A program made the translations under genes and the position numbers. The notes below the pieces were generated by a model. That model did no database searches. It saw nothing but the letters and a program-made list of their open reading frames with translations, and was not told the DNA's origin. Of a stretch of DNA of 64,000 nt, positions 1 through 7,552 are shown in pieces (within the stretch, counting starts at the first letter, position 1; each line of letters starts with the position of its first letter). The stretch lies in NCBI RefSeq assembly GCF_900111565.1, contig NZ_FOIK01000005.1, positions 186,001 to 250,000 on the forward strand, in the 5' to 3' direction. The stretch is from Paenibacillus sp. NFR01 (lineage in GTDB: Bacteria; Bacillota; Bacilli; Paenibacillales; Paenibacillaceae).

Positions 1-801
1 GCGCTGGTCCGCAAAGCCGCGGCCGAAGGCGCGCAGATTATTTTGCTGCAGGAACTGTTTGAAACGCCGTATTTCTGCCAGAAGGAGAAATCGGATTATT
101 ACGCTTACGCCACCGAGCTGGAGTATAACAAGGCGGTCAATCATTTCAAAGAGATTGCCAAAGAGCTTCAAGTCGTGCTGCCGATCAGCTTCTACGAGAA
201 GAAGAATTATGCCCGCTACAACTCGCTCGCCGTCATTGACGCCGACGGCACCGTGCTCGGCAAATACCGGAAGAGTCATATTCCGGACGGTCCGGGCTAT
301 GAAGAGAAATTCTACTTTAATCCGGGCGATACCGGCTTCAAGGTCTGGAAGACGAAATACGCCAAGATCGGCGTAGGCGTCTGCTGGGACCAATGGTATC
401 CGGAAGCGGCCAGAGTCATGAGCCTGATGGGCGCTGAAATTTTGTTCTACCCGACGGCAATCGGCTCCGAGCCGCAGGACGGCAGCATCGATTCCAAGGA
501 TCACTGGCAGACCTGCATGCTGGGCCATGCGGCCGCGAACCTGATTCCTGTCGTCGCTTCCAACCGGATCGGCGAGGAACGCGACGAAGAGTCCAGCATC
601 AACTTTTACGGTTCTTCGTTTATCGCCGGCCCGCAGGGCAACAAGATTGTTGAAGCCGGACGGGACGAAGAAGCGGTGCTGGTCAGCGAGTTCGATCTGG
701 ATGCCCTTGAAGTCGGCCGGATCGAATGGGGAATCTTCCGCGACCGCCGTCCGGAGCTGTACCGGATGATCGCTTCCTACGACGGGGATTTGACTTTTTA
801 A
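1..801 (+). CDS. aguB: N-carbamoylputrescine amidase, 5' end outside the window
   Basis: Nitrilase-superfamily amidohydrolase that hydrolyses N-carbamoylputrescine to putrescine, CO2 and ammonia in the agmatine route to polyamines; cytoplasmic. The reading frame is open from base 1, so the start lies upstream; 266 residues are visible of a family length near 290. The Glu-Lys-Cys catalytic triad is present: Glu in LLQELFE, Lys in YRKSHIPD, Cys in GVGVCWDQWYPE. The strong similarity pattern YNSLAVIDADG...LGKYRKSHIPDGPGYEEKFYFNPGD (read here in pieces) is typical of AguB. AguA would be expected just upstream, outside the window. A strong terminator follows, so it ends its transcription unit. Other nitrilases are possible but less likely. 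Confidence 0.88.
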   Translation, partial: ALVRKAAAEGAQIILLQELFETPYFCQKEKSDYYAYATELEYNKAVNHFKEIAKELQVVLPISFYEKKNYARYNSLAVIDADGTVLGKYRKSHIPDGPGYEEKFYFNPGDTGFKVWKTKYAKIGVGVCWDQWYPEAARVMSLMGAEILFYPTAIGSEPQDGSIDSKDHWQTCMLGHAAANLIPVVASNRIGEERDEESSINFYGSSFIAGPQGNKIVEAGRDEEAVLVSEFDLDALEVGRIEWGIFRDRRPELYRMIASYDGDLTF

Positions 802-838
802 AATTTTTCGCATAAAAATGCATAAAAAAGACGCAAAT

Positions 839-884
839 GCGCCGGCAAGGATGATTTCGATCACTTGCCGGCGCTCTTTTTTTC
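839..884 (+). terminator. Intrinsic terminator after aguB
   Basis: An 11-bp perfect stem (839-849 with 864-874) closed by a 14-base loop is followed by a T-rich run from 875. It ends the aguB unit. Confidence 0.85.
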
Positions 885-987
885 ATTAAAGTAGTAAAGA
901 GGAGTCGCGTTCTCCCGGCATTTCGTTACAAATGTTACAATACATCGATAATATGTCATGTTATATTACATAAACAAGAAATGTTAA

Positions 988-1016
988 TTGTCACGTACGC
1001 TTTATTCTGATAAAAT
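988..1016 (+). promoter_or_regulatory. Sigma-A type promoter of the amino acid ABC operon
   Basis: TTGTCA at 988-993 and TAAAAT at 1011-1016 are 17 bases apart, about 40 bases before the solute-binding protein gene. The flanking 900-1010 region is AT-rich and holds no gene. Confidence 0.6.
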
Positions 1017-1056
1017 CTCTTTAAGTTATTTTATAAATACGTAGGGGGATGGGAGA

Positions 1057-1872
1057 ATGGGTATGAAAAAGAAATGGGTGATGTCAGCTTTGGTTGCATT
1101 ATTCGTGGTTGCACTGACAGGCTGCGGCTCCAATAATAACGCAAGCAGCGGCAATGGCGGAGCGGAAACCATCCGATTTGCTACCGATGCGAGCTACGCG
1201 CCGATGGAATATATGGATGCGGACAAGGTCAAAGGATTTGACATTGATTTCATCAAAGCGGTGATGAAGGAAGCGGGGATTAAATATACCATCACCAATA
1301 CCGGTTGGGATACGATGCTGACGAGCGTCCAGCAAGGAACGGAATATGACGCGGGCCTGTCCTCCGTATCGATCACGGATGAACGCAAGGAAACCTATGA
1401 CTTTTCCATTCCTTATTTCGAATCCACCAATATGATCATGGTTAAGGAAGACAGCGACATTCAAAGCGCGCTTGATCTGAAAGGCAAGAAGGTTGCAGTA
1501 CAAGCGGCAACCACGGCTGATGATCTGATGAGCGGCATCATGGGCGTGGACAACGGGAACCTGAAACGGTTCGACAGCAACGCAGTGGCGCTCATGGAAT
1601 TGAACGGCGGCGGCGCCGATGCGGTGGTAGCCGATATCGCCATCGTCAACGAATATATCAAGAACAATCCGAAGCAGAAGCTGAAGGGTATTATCGACAA
1701 GGAAAATTTCGGTTCCGAGTATTACGGCATCCTGCTTCCGAAGGGCAGCAAGTGGAAAGAAAAGCTTGATCCGGCGATCAAGACGGTTCTGGAGAACGGG
1801 AAATATGCCGAAATCTACAAGACCTGGTTCGGCGAGGAACCGGACACCGCAGCACTCCTGAACGCGAAGTAA
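1057..1872 (+). CDS. Polar amino acid ABC transporter, solute-binding lipoprotein
   Basis: Extracellular receptor of a type I importer for a polar amino acid such as arginine, glutamine or cystine. The N-terminus MKKKWVMSALVALFVVALTGC is a lipoprotein signal with lipobox LTGC; the lipidated Cys is near residue 24. The rest is one SBP_bac_3 domain with the typical SYAPMEY, GFDIDF and SITDERK segments; the latter carries the Arg that usually binds the ligand carboxylate. ATG at 1063 has the better spacing to GGGAG and may be the true start, shortening it by two residues. Permease and ATPase genes follow. A terminator right after this gene suggests that it is made in excess over the membrane parts. 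The ligand cannot be fixed from sequence alone. Confidence 0.9.
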   Translation: MGMKKKWVMSALVALFVVALTGCGSNNNASSGNGGAETIRFATDASYAPMEYMDADKVKGFDIDFIKAVMKEAGIKYTITNTGWDTMLTSVQQGTEYDAGLSSVSITDERKETYDFSIPYFESTNMIMVKEDSDIQSALDLKGKKVAVQAATTADDLMSGIMGVDNGNLKRFDSNAVALMELNGGGADAVVADIAIVNEYIKNNPKQKLKGIIDKENFGSEYYGILLPKGSKWKEKLDPAIKTVLENGKYAEIYKTWFGEEPDTAALLNAK

Positions 1873-1884
1873 GCAGCTACAATC

Positions 1885-1925
1885 AAGCATGCGTAATGAT
1901 TGCTATTGCGCATGCTTCTTTTTTT
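1885..1925 (+). terminator. Intra-operon terminator between binding protein and permease
   Basis: A 9-bp perfect stem (AAGCATGCG at 1885-1893 with its complement at 1909-1917) is followed by C and seven T. It lies inside the operon, so it probably attenuates rather than stops transcription. Confidence 0.75.
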
Positions 1926-1954
1926 GAGTCAGCAGAAGAGAAGGGAAGAATCGT

Positions 1955-2602
1955 ATGGACTTCAGATTCGACATCATTGCCCACTACGGGCCGGTATTTT
2001 TAAGAGGGACGCTGTTCACCGTCGGCGTATCCATTGTTTCGATTATTCTCGGCTCGATCCTCGGGCTGGGCATCGGGTTCGGCAAGATGGTGCCCAAGGC
2101 CTATTTGCGCTGGCCGTTCCACAGCTACATCAACTTTTTCCGCGGCACGCCGCTGTACGTGCAAATCCTGATCGTTCACTTCGGCGTCATTCCTTTGTTT
2201 TATGGCAGCACCAATGTATGGCTGACCTCGTTCATAGCCCTGTCATTGAACTCCGCCGCCTATTCCGCCGAAATTTTCCGCGCCGGCATCCAGTCGATCG
2301 ACCCCGGGCAGCGCGAAGCAGCTTTGTCGCTCGGGATGACCAAACGCCAGGCCATGCGGTTCATCATACTTCCGCAAGCAATCAAACGGATGGTTCCCGC
2401 CTTCGGCAACGAATTCATCGTGCTCGTCAAGGATTCCTCGCTGCTGGCGCTGGTCGCTGCCCCGGAAATCATGTATTGGAGCAATACGATGAAAGGCCAG
2501 TATCTGCGGATTTGGGAGCCTTATCTGACCGCCGCCTTCATTTACTTTGTCCTTACCTATTCCTTGAGCAAGCTGCTCAATTATATTGAACGGAAGGTGT
2601 AG
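1955..2602 (+). CDS. Polar amino acid ABC transporter, permease
   Basis: Membrane subunit of the HisM/GlnP class, 215 residues, which is the usual length. Hydrophobic helices are visible near residues 15-38, 55-85 and 185-205. The EAA loop that docks the ATPase is at about residues 120-140 (IDPGQREAALSLGMTKRQA). The segment FFRGTPLYVQ is the family hallmark. ATG at 1955 follows the ribosome site AAGGGAAG. The ATPase gene starts 4 bases after this stop, so the two are probably co-translated. It forms a homodimeric channel with the ATPase below and is served by the lipoprotein encoded upstream. Confidence 0.92.
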   Translation: MDFRFDIIAHYGPVFLRGTLFTVGVSIVSIILGSILGLGIGFGKMVPKAYLRWPFHSYINFFRGTPLYVQILIVHFGVIPLFYGSTNVWLTSFIALSLNSAAYSAEIFRAGIQSIDPGQREAALSLGMTKRQAMRFIILPQAIKRMVPAFGNEFIVLVKDSSLLALVAAPEIMYWSNTMKGQYLRIWEPYLTAAFIYFVLTYSLSKLLNYIERKV

Positions 2603-2606
2603 CCCG

Positions 2607-3338
2607 ATGGAACCGATCATTTCAGTCAAAAGCCTGCATAAGTCTTTCGGAGCCCACCAGGTGCTCACCGACATTAACATCGATATTTACAGTCAGGAGG
2701 TTGTCGTCGTCATCGGCCCCTCGGGATCGGGCAAATCGACATTCCTGCGTTGCCTTAACCTTCTGGAACAGCCTCAAGGGGGAGACATCCGGATCGAGGG
2801 CACGTCTCTTATGGAAAAAACGACCAAAATCAACGATATCCGCACGGAGGTCGGCATGGTCTTCCAGCAGTTCAATTTGTTCCCGCACAAGAAAGTCATC
2901 GAGAACATCATGCTGGCTCCGGTCCGTGTACGCAAATGGCCGGAGGAACGGGCGCGGCAAAAGGCGATGGAGCTGCTGCAGAAGGTAGGGCTCAGCGAAA
3001 AAGCGGAGATGTACCCGGCTTCGCTGTCCGGCGGCCAGGCGCAGCGCGTGGCGATTGCCCGGGCGCTGGCGATGGAGCCGAAAATCATGCTGTTTGATGA
3101 GCCGACGTCGGCCCTCGATCCGGAAATGGTCGGCGAGGTGCTCGCCGTCATGAAGGATTTGGCCCGTGAAGGCATGACAATGGTTGTCGTCACGCATGAA
3201 ATGGGCTTTGCCCGGGAGGTCGGCGACCGCGTGCTGTTTATGGAGCAGGGGTCGGTGGTCGAAGAAGGCGCCCCTGAGCAGCTGTTCGGCAGCCCGGTGC
3301 ATGAACGGACGAGGGCATTTCTGTCGAAGGTTCTCTAA
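2607..3338 (+). CDS. Polar amino acid ABC transporter, ATPase
   Basis: Cytoplasmic ATP-hydrolysing subunit of the importer, 243 residues from the ATG at 2607; the ribosome site GGAAGGTG supports this start rather than a GTG or ATG upstream in the permease gene. Walker A is GPSGSGKS near residue 36, the Q-loop lies in VFQQFNLFPH, the signature is LSGGQ, Walker B is IMLFDEPTSALDPE and the switch His is in VVTHEM. Sequence and size match GlnQ/HisP-class proteins. It is the last gene of the operon; a terminator follows. Confidence 0.93.
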   Translation: MEPIISVKSLHKSFGAHQVLTDINIDIYSQEVVVVIGPSGSGKSTFLRCLNLLEQPQGGDIRIEGTSLMEKTTKINDIRTEVGMVFQQFNLFPHKKVIENIMLAPVRVRKWPEERARQKAMELLQKVGLSEKAEMYPASLSGGQAQRVAIARALAMEPKIMLFDEPTSALDPEMVGEVLAVMKDLAREGMTMVVVTHEMGFAREVGDRVLFMEQGSVVEEGAPEQLFGSPVHERTRAFLSKVL

Positions 3339-3374
3339 GTTTGCGGATTGATATTTTGATAAGGTATAGTTAAT

Positions 3375-3399
3375 AGAGGGGAAAAGCCCCTCTTTTTTT
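3375..3399 (+). terminator. Terminator of the amino acid ABC operon
   Basis: AGAGGGG at 3375-3381 pairs with CCCCTCT at 3387-3393 around a 5-base loop, followed by a T run to 3399. It directly abuts the sigma-W type promoter of the next operon. Confidence 0.85.
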
Positions 3400-3424
3400 G
3401 AAACGCATCCGCTTTTCTGTCGTA
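3399..3424 (+). promoter_or_regulatory. Sigma-W (ECF) type promoter of the Ter operon
   Basis: TGAAAC at 3399-3404 and CGTA at 3421-3424 are 16 bases apart, an exact match to the Bacillus subtilis sigma-W consensus TGAAAC-N16-CGTA. The start point would be near 3430 and the first terD gene starts at 3493. In B. subtilis the related yceC operon is known to be sigma-W controlled, so this would put the operon in the cell-envelope stress response. Confidence 0.72.
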
Positions 3425-3492
3425 TCAGTGATATAACGTTTGGGTAGCTGCCTCATGCAGCTAGATTAAGCGGAAACGGAGGGACAAGAGCG

Positions 3493-4086
3493 TTGGCTAT
3501 TAATTTGGTAAAAGGCCAGAAGATTGATTTGACGAAAGGCAATGCCGGACTGTCAAAAGTGGTTGTCGGTTTGGGATGGGATCCCGTGCCGCCGGCGCGC
3601 GGATTGTTCGGAGTAAAGAAGCAGGCGAACGTGGACTGCGACGCCTCTGCGATCTTGCTGAATGAGCAAGGCAAGCTGACCAACAAGCTGAATCTCGTAT
3701 GCTTCCACAACAAGCAGAACGGTAACCAATCCGTCGTCCATTCGGGAGATAATCTGACCGGTGAAGGCGACGGCGACGATGAACAAATTATGGTGGACCT
3801 GAAAGCGATACCTTCCGATGTACATCGGGTACTGGTCGTAGTGAATATTTATGATGCGGTTAACCGCAAGCAGGATTTCGGCATGATCAAATCGGCGTAT
3901 ATCCGCATAATGAACAGCGTAGGGAACAGCGAGTTGGTCAAGTTCAACCTGACCGACAGCTACAACGGATTCACGGCGCTGCTGTGCGGCGAACTGTACC
4001 GGCACGGCGATGAATGGAAATTCGCTGCGATCGGTGAAGGCGCCCATGCGGCCCATATCAACCAGCTTGCCGAGCGATACATCTAA
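3493..4086 (+). CDS. TerD family protein 1 (divergent paralogue)
   Basis: First of three adjacent TerD-domain proteins, 197 residues, TTG start at 3493 behind GGAGGG. TerD proteins are cytoplasmic calcium-binding proteins of tellurite and general stress resistance systems (YceC/YceD/YceE in Bacillus). The family opening KGQKIDLTKGN, the GLGWD motif and the SGDN...GDDEQI segment are present. Unlike its two neighbours, which read GGKDFDLD after GLGWD, it has a rearranged loop PVPPARGLFGVKKQANVDCD, so one calcium-ligand cluster may be altered. Its C-terminal half is also less conserved (NGFTALLCGELY). It probably acts with the next two proteins and the TerC-like membrane protein. Confidence 0.88.
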   Translation: MAINLVKGQKIDLTKGNAGLSKVVVGLGWDPVPPARGLFGVKKQANVDCDASAILLNEQGKLTNKLNLVCFHNKQNGNQSVVHSGDNLTGEGDGDDEQIMVDLKAIPSDVHRVLVVVNIYDAVNRKQDFGMIKSAYIRIMNSVGNSELVKFNLTDSYNGFTALLCGELYRHGDEWKFAAIGEGAHAAHINQLAERYI

Positions 4087-4123
4087 TATATTGACACCAG
4101 ACAAGAAAGGAAGGTTTTGAATA

Positions 4124-4699
4124 ATGGCGATTAATTTATCCAAGGGACAAAAGATCGATTTGACCAAAACCAATCCGGGGTTGTCCAAAATTACCGTCGG
4201 ACTTGGTTGGGATACGAACAAATACGACGGGGGCAAAGACTTTGACCTGGACGTATCGGTGTTCCTGGCGAATGCCGGCGGCAAAGTGACGAAAGAAAGC
4301 AACTTCATCTTCTTCAACAACCGGCAGAACGAAAACGGCTCCGTAGTACATACGGGGGATAACCGTACCGGCGAAGGCGAAGGCGACGATGAGCAAATCC
4401 AGGTGGATCTGCTGAACATTCCGGCCGACGTCGAGAAGATTGCCTTTACCATTACGATCTATGATGCGGACAACCGCAAGCAAAATTTCGGACAGGTCTC
4501 CCGCTCCTATGTGCGTATCGTCAACGATCTCAATAACGAAGAGCTGATCCGCTTCGATCTGGGGGAAGATTTTTCGATTGAGACCGGCGTGATTGTCGGT
4601 GAACTGTACCGCCATTCCGGAGAATGGAAATTCAACGCCATCGGCAGCGGCTACAAAGACGGTCTGGAAGGGCTGACACGCCAATTCGGCCTGCAATAA
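4124..4699 (+). CDS. TerD family protein 2
   Basis: Second TerD-domain protein, 191 residues. It shows the canonical motif GLGWD followed by GGKDFDLDVSVFL, whose Asp residues bind calcium in studied TerD proteins, and the second cluster TGDNRTGEGEGDDEQI. ATG at 4124 has a good GGAAGG site. It lies 37 bases after the first terD and 22 bases before the third. The closest Bacillus equivalents are YceD and YceE; which of them cannot be settled by eye. The protein is soluble, with no signal peptide or membrane helix. Confidence 0.92.
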   Translation: MAINLSKGQKIDLTKTNPGLSKITVGLGWDTNKYDGGKDFDLDVSVFLANAGGKVTKESNFIFFNNRQNENGSVVHTGDNRTGEGEGDDEQIQVDLLNIPADVEKIAFTITIYDADNRKQNFGQVSRSYVRIVNDLNNEELIRFDLGEDFSIETGVIVGELYRHSGEWKFNAIGSGYKDGLEGLTRQFGLQ

Positions 4700-4721
4700 A
4701 TCAGGAAAGAAGGTCTTGCCA

Positions 4722-5303
4722 GTGACGATCAGTCTTTCGAAGGGACAGCGGATTGATCTGACCAAAACCAATCCGGGGCTGACGAAGGTCGTCGTCGGAC
4801 TTGGCTGGGACATTAACCGTTACAGCGGCGGCAAAGATTTCGATCTGGACGCCTCGGCGTTTCTGCTGCGGGAAGACGGCAAAGCGCGAAACGAAGACGA
4901 TTTCGTATTCTACAATAATAAAGCCGGAGGCGGCGGCTCCGTCGTTCACTCCGGGGACAACCGGACCGGCGCGGGAGATGGCGATGACGAGCAGATCGTG
5001 ATCGATTTCAGCAAGGTTCCGGCCCATGTTCATCGGATCGGCATTACGGTTACGATCTACGATTATGAAGCGCGCGGGCAAAATTTTGGACAAGTCTCCA
5101 ACGCCTTTGTACGGGTGGTGGACGCGTCCGGCGACCGCGAGGTGCTTCGTTTTGATCTCGGGGAAGAGTTTTCGACGGAAACGGCAGTGGTGTTCTGCGA
5201 GTTTTACCGCTACGGCGCAGACTGGAAATTCCAGGCGATCGGCAGCGGCTTTACAGGCGGTCTAGGCGCGTTATGCCGCAACTATGGACTGGATGCAGAG
5301 TAA
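4722..5303 (+). CDS. TerD family protein 3
   Basis: Third TerD-domain protein, 193 residues. The GTG at 4722 is chosen because it lies 8 bases after AAGAAGG and gives an N-terminus MTISLSKGQ that aligns residue for residue with MAINLSKGQ of the preceding paralogue; a TTG at 4716 would be too close to the ribosome site. Calcium-binding segments GLGWD...GGKDFDLDAS and SGDNRTGAGDGDDEQI are intact. A good terminator after the stop suggests that part of the message ends here and that the TerD proteins are made in excess over the downstream genes. Confidence 0.92.
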   Translation: MTISLSKGQRIDLTKTNPGLTKVVVGLGWDINRYSGGKDFDLDASAFLLREDGKARNEDDFVFYNNKAGGGGSVVHSGDNRTGAGDGDDEQIVIDFSKVPAHVHRIGITVTIYDYEARGQNFGQVSNAFVRVVDASGDREVLRFDLGEEFSTETAVVFCEFYRYGADWKFQAIGSGFTGGLGALCRNYGLDAE

Positions 5304-5315
5304 GCATAGCTTCAA

Positions 5316-5347
5316 GGCGGGATCGACAGCGATCCTGCCCTTTTTTT
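5316..5347 (+). terminator. Terminator after the terD cluster
   Basis: GGCGGGATCG at 5316-5325 pairs with CGATCCTGCC at 5330-5339 (one G-U pair), followed by seven or more T. It may act as an attenuator because the next gene belongs to the same functional cluster. Confidence 0.8.
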
Positions 5348-5442
5348 ACCGGATTGGACTTGAAAAAAATCTCCCGGGCCGGCAGAGCAAGCCGCAGCTG
5401 CGACGCTTTGGGAGATGAAATAGATTACGGAGGCATGGAATC

Positions 5443-6189
5443 ATGAGTTGGTTTGGCGATTTTTTTAGAAGCATCAGTGATAATTACGGGCATTTTTTCT
5501 CCTGGGGCGATATCTCGTCCACCCTGTCTGATCCGGTCAGCTGGGGGATTATCGGCAGCCTGATTTTGCTGGAGGGCCTGCTGTCTGCGGACAATGCGCT
5601 GGTACTGGCGGTCATGGTGAAGCATCTGCCGAAGGAGCAGCAGAAAAAGGCGCTGTTTTACGGGATTCTCGGAGCCTATTTGTTCCGGTTTCTCGCCATC
5701 GGCCTCGGAACTTATCTGATCAAATTTACATTAGTCAAGGTGCTTGGTGCGCTGTACCTGTTCTACATCGCCTACAAAGGATTATTTAAAGGCGGCGAAG
5801 AAGGGGAACGGGAGAATAAAGGCGCCTCGTTCTGGAAAACCGTGCTGATGGTCGAGCTGATGGATATCGCTTTCAGCATCGACAGCGTGATTGCAGCCTT
5901 CGGCCTCAGCGACAAGGTATGGGTACTCTTCCTGGGCGGAATCCTCGGCGTGCTGATGATGCGCGGCGTGGCCCAGCTGTTCCTGAAGCTGATCGGCAGA
6001 TTCCCGGAACTGGAGCAGACGGCATTCCTGCTGATTGCAATCATTGCGGGCAAAATGATGGCGGGAGCATTTGGTTATGAAATGCCGCATGTGGTCTTCT
6101 TTACCATACTGATTGCCGTATTCGTCGGGACGCTTCTGTACAGCTCCGGCAAGAAAAAACGGGAAAAAGAAACGGATCACCGGGCGTAA
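5443..6189 (+). CDS. TerC family membrane protein (YceF-like)
   Basis: Integral membrane protein of 248 residues in the TerC family, which partners TerD proteins in stress resistance and is linked to metal handling, often manganese export to secreted or membrane enzymes. About seven hydrophobic segments are visible. The two family signature stretches are present: LEGLLSADNALVLAVM near residue 45 and ELMDIAFSIDSVIAAFG near residue 143, each with membrane-buried acidic residues that probably bind the ion. The start at 5443 follows GGAGG. A C-terminal lysine/glutamate-rich tail follows the last helix. By position it corresponds to YceF of Bacillus. The specific ion is not evident. Confidence 0.9.
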   Translation: MSWFGDFFRSISDNYGHFFSWGDISSTLSDPVSWGIIGSLILLEGLLSADNALVLAVMVKHLPKEQQKKALFYGILGAYLFRFLAIGLGTYLIKFTLVKVLGALYLFYIAYKGLFKGGEEGERENKGASFWKTVLMVELMDIAFSIDSVIAAFGLSDKVWVLFLGGILGVLMMRGVAQLFLKLIGRFPELEQTAFLLIAIIAGKMMAGAFGYEMPHVVFFTILIAVFVGTLLYSSGKKKREKETDHRA

Positions 6190-6247
6190 GCCCGGACATC
6201 GAAGGACAATGGAATAACGTATGGTCGGGTCTTTGCTTATCGCTTAA

Positions 6248-6292
6248 GAGAGCCGGATGCCGCCCCCGGGTGACGGTATCCGGCTCTGCGCG
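6248..6292 (+). terminator. Possible terminator after the terC-like gene
   Basis: AGAGCCGGAT at 6248-6257 pairs with ATCCGGCTCT near 6278-6287; the following run is GCGCGTTTT, so the tail is weak. It may only be an attenuator. Confidence 0.45.
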
Positions 6293-6346
6293 TTTTAACG
6301 GTACAAAATCTTCGCAATTCGTATAACGAACCAAGGAGGAAGCTTT

Positions 6347-7552
6347 GTGCGTTATTTTAATTATTTGACTGCTGAGCAAGAGCGGGCGTTATTTCATTCT
6401 CCTCCGGTTTCCTTTAATCAGAAGACGGACCAGGCGCTGCTGGCCTGCGCCGTAGGCGCCGCGCTATATATGCCGGCGACACGCCCGGATGTGCCGGAGG
6501 ACATTCTAAAGCTGCGGGAAGCGGGCCTTGTTACCGCCATCATGGATCTGGAAGATGCCGTGGGCGATGGCGAAGTGAACGCGGCGGAGGAGGCCGTCGT
6601 CAGGCATCTGGCGCTTCTGTCGGCCTATCTTGACCGCGATCTGGATGCCGGCGAGCTTCCGCTGCTGTTTATCCGCGTACGCAGTCCGGAACAGCTCGAA
6701 CGGTTGATCTTCCGGCTCGGCAGCCTGATTACGATGCTGACCGGATTTGTGTTTCCGAAATTTTCGGTTGATAACGGCAGGGCGTATTTTGAAACGGTCG
6801 CCGAATATAACCGTTTGCGCGTGAGCGGCGATCCCGTCCTGTACGGGATGCCGATTCTGGAGAGCGCGCCGATCATCTACCGCGAAAGCCGGCTGGACAG
6901 CTTGCTTGCCATCCGCGGACTGCTGCGGGAATACCGCGAATATGTGCTGAATGTGCGCATCGGCGCGACCGATTTTTCCAGCTTGTTCGGATTGCGCCGC
7001 AGCCCCGATATCAGCATTTATGACCTGACGCCGATCCGGGATTGCATCTCCGACATTATCAATGTCTTCGGGCGGGTCGAGGAGGGGTATGTTATCTCCG
7101 GTCCGGTCTGGGAATATTTCTCCGGCAAAAATCACCGGGTGCTTCGGCCGCAGCTCTGGCAGACGCCGTTCGAGGACACCTTTGGCAAATACGGAAAAGA
7201 GATGCGCAGCCATTATATTTCCAGCGCCATCGATGGGTTGATCCGGGAAGTGCTGCTGGACAAGGAGAACGGCATTGTCGGCAAGACGATTATTCATCCG
7301 TCCCACCTGCGGCCCGTACAGGCGATGTATACGGTGATGCACGAAGAATACGTGGACGCGCTCAGCATCGTGGAGAGCAATGACGGAAGCCGCGGCGTAC
7401 TGCGCAGCGAATACGCCAACAAAATGAATGAAATCAAACCGCATCTGAACTGGGCCCAACGGATTTTATTACGATCTCAAATTTACGGGGTGCTACATGA
7501 ACAACAGCATTTTGTCGGATTACTGCCCGAGAACGAATATACACACGTTTGA
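6347..7552 (+). CDS. HpcH/HpaI aldolase / citrate lyase beta family protein of the Ter biosynthetic module
   Basis: A 401-residue protein of the CitE-like TIM-barrel lyase superfamily. Recognisable parts are ATRPDVPEDI near residue 46, MDLEDAVGDGE near 66 (acidic metal-binding segment), VFPKFS near 139, LYGMPILES near 167 with the magnesium-ligand Glu, and RIGATDFSSLFGLRR near 205. GTG start at 6347 behind AAGGAGGAAG. This family is a known member of the Ter-linked operon predicted by comparative genomics (Anantharaman, Iyer and Aravind) to make a nucleoside-like metabolite; here it would form or cleave a C-C bond. Its last 56 bases overlap the next gene, which implies translational coupling. 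The substrate is unknown. Confidence 0.82.
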   Translation: MRYFNYLTAEQERALFHSPPVSFNQKTDQALLACAVGAALYMPATRPDVPEDILKLREAGLVTAIMDLEDAVGDGEVNAAEEAVVRHLALLSAYLDRDLDAGELPLLFIRVRSPEQLERLIFRLGSLITMLTGFVFPKFSVDNGRAYFETVAEYNRLRVSGDPVLYGMPILESAPIIYRESRLDSLLAIRGLLREYREYVLNVRIGATDFSSLFGLRRSPDISIYDLTPIRDCISDIINVFGRVEEGYVISGPVWEYFSGKNHRVLRPQLWQTPFEDTFGKYGKEMRSHYISSAIDGLIREVLLDKENGIVGKTIIHPSHLRPVQAMYTVMHEEYVDALSIVESNDGSRGVLRSEYANKMNEIKPHLNWAQRILLRSQIYGVLHEQQHFVGLLPENEYTHV

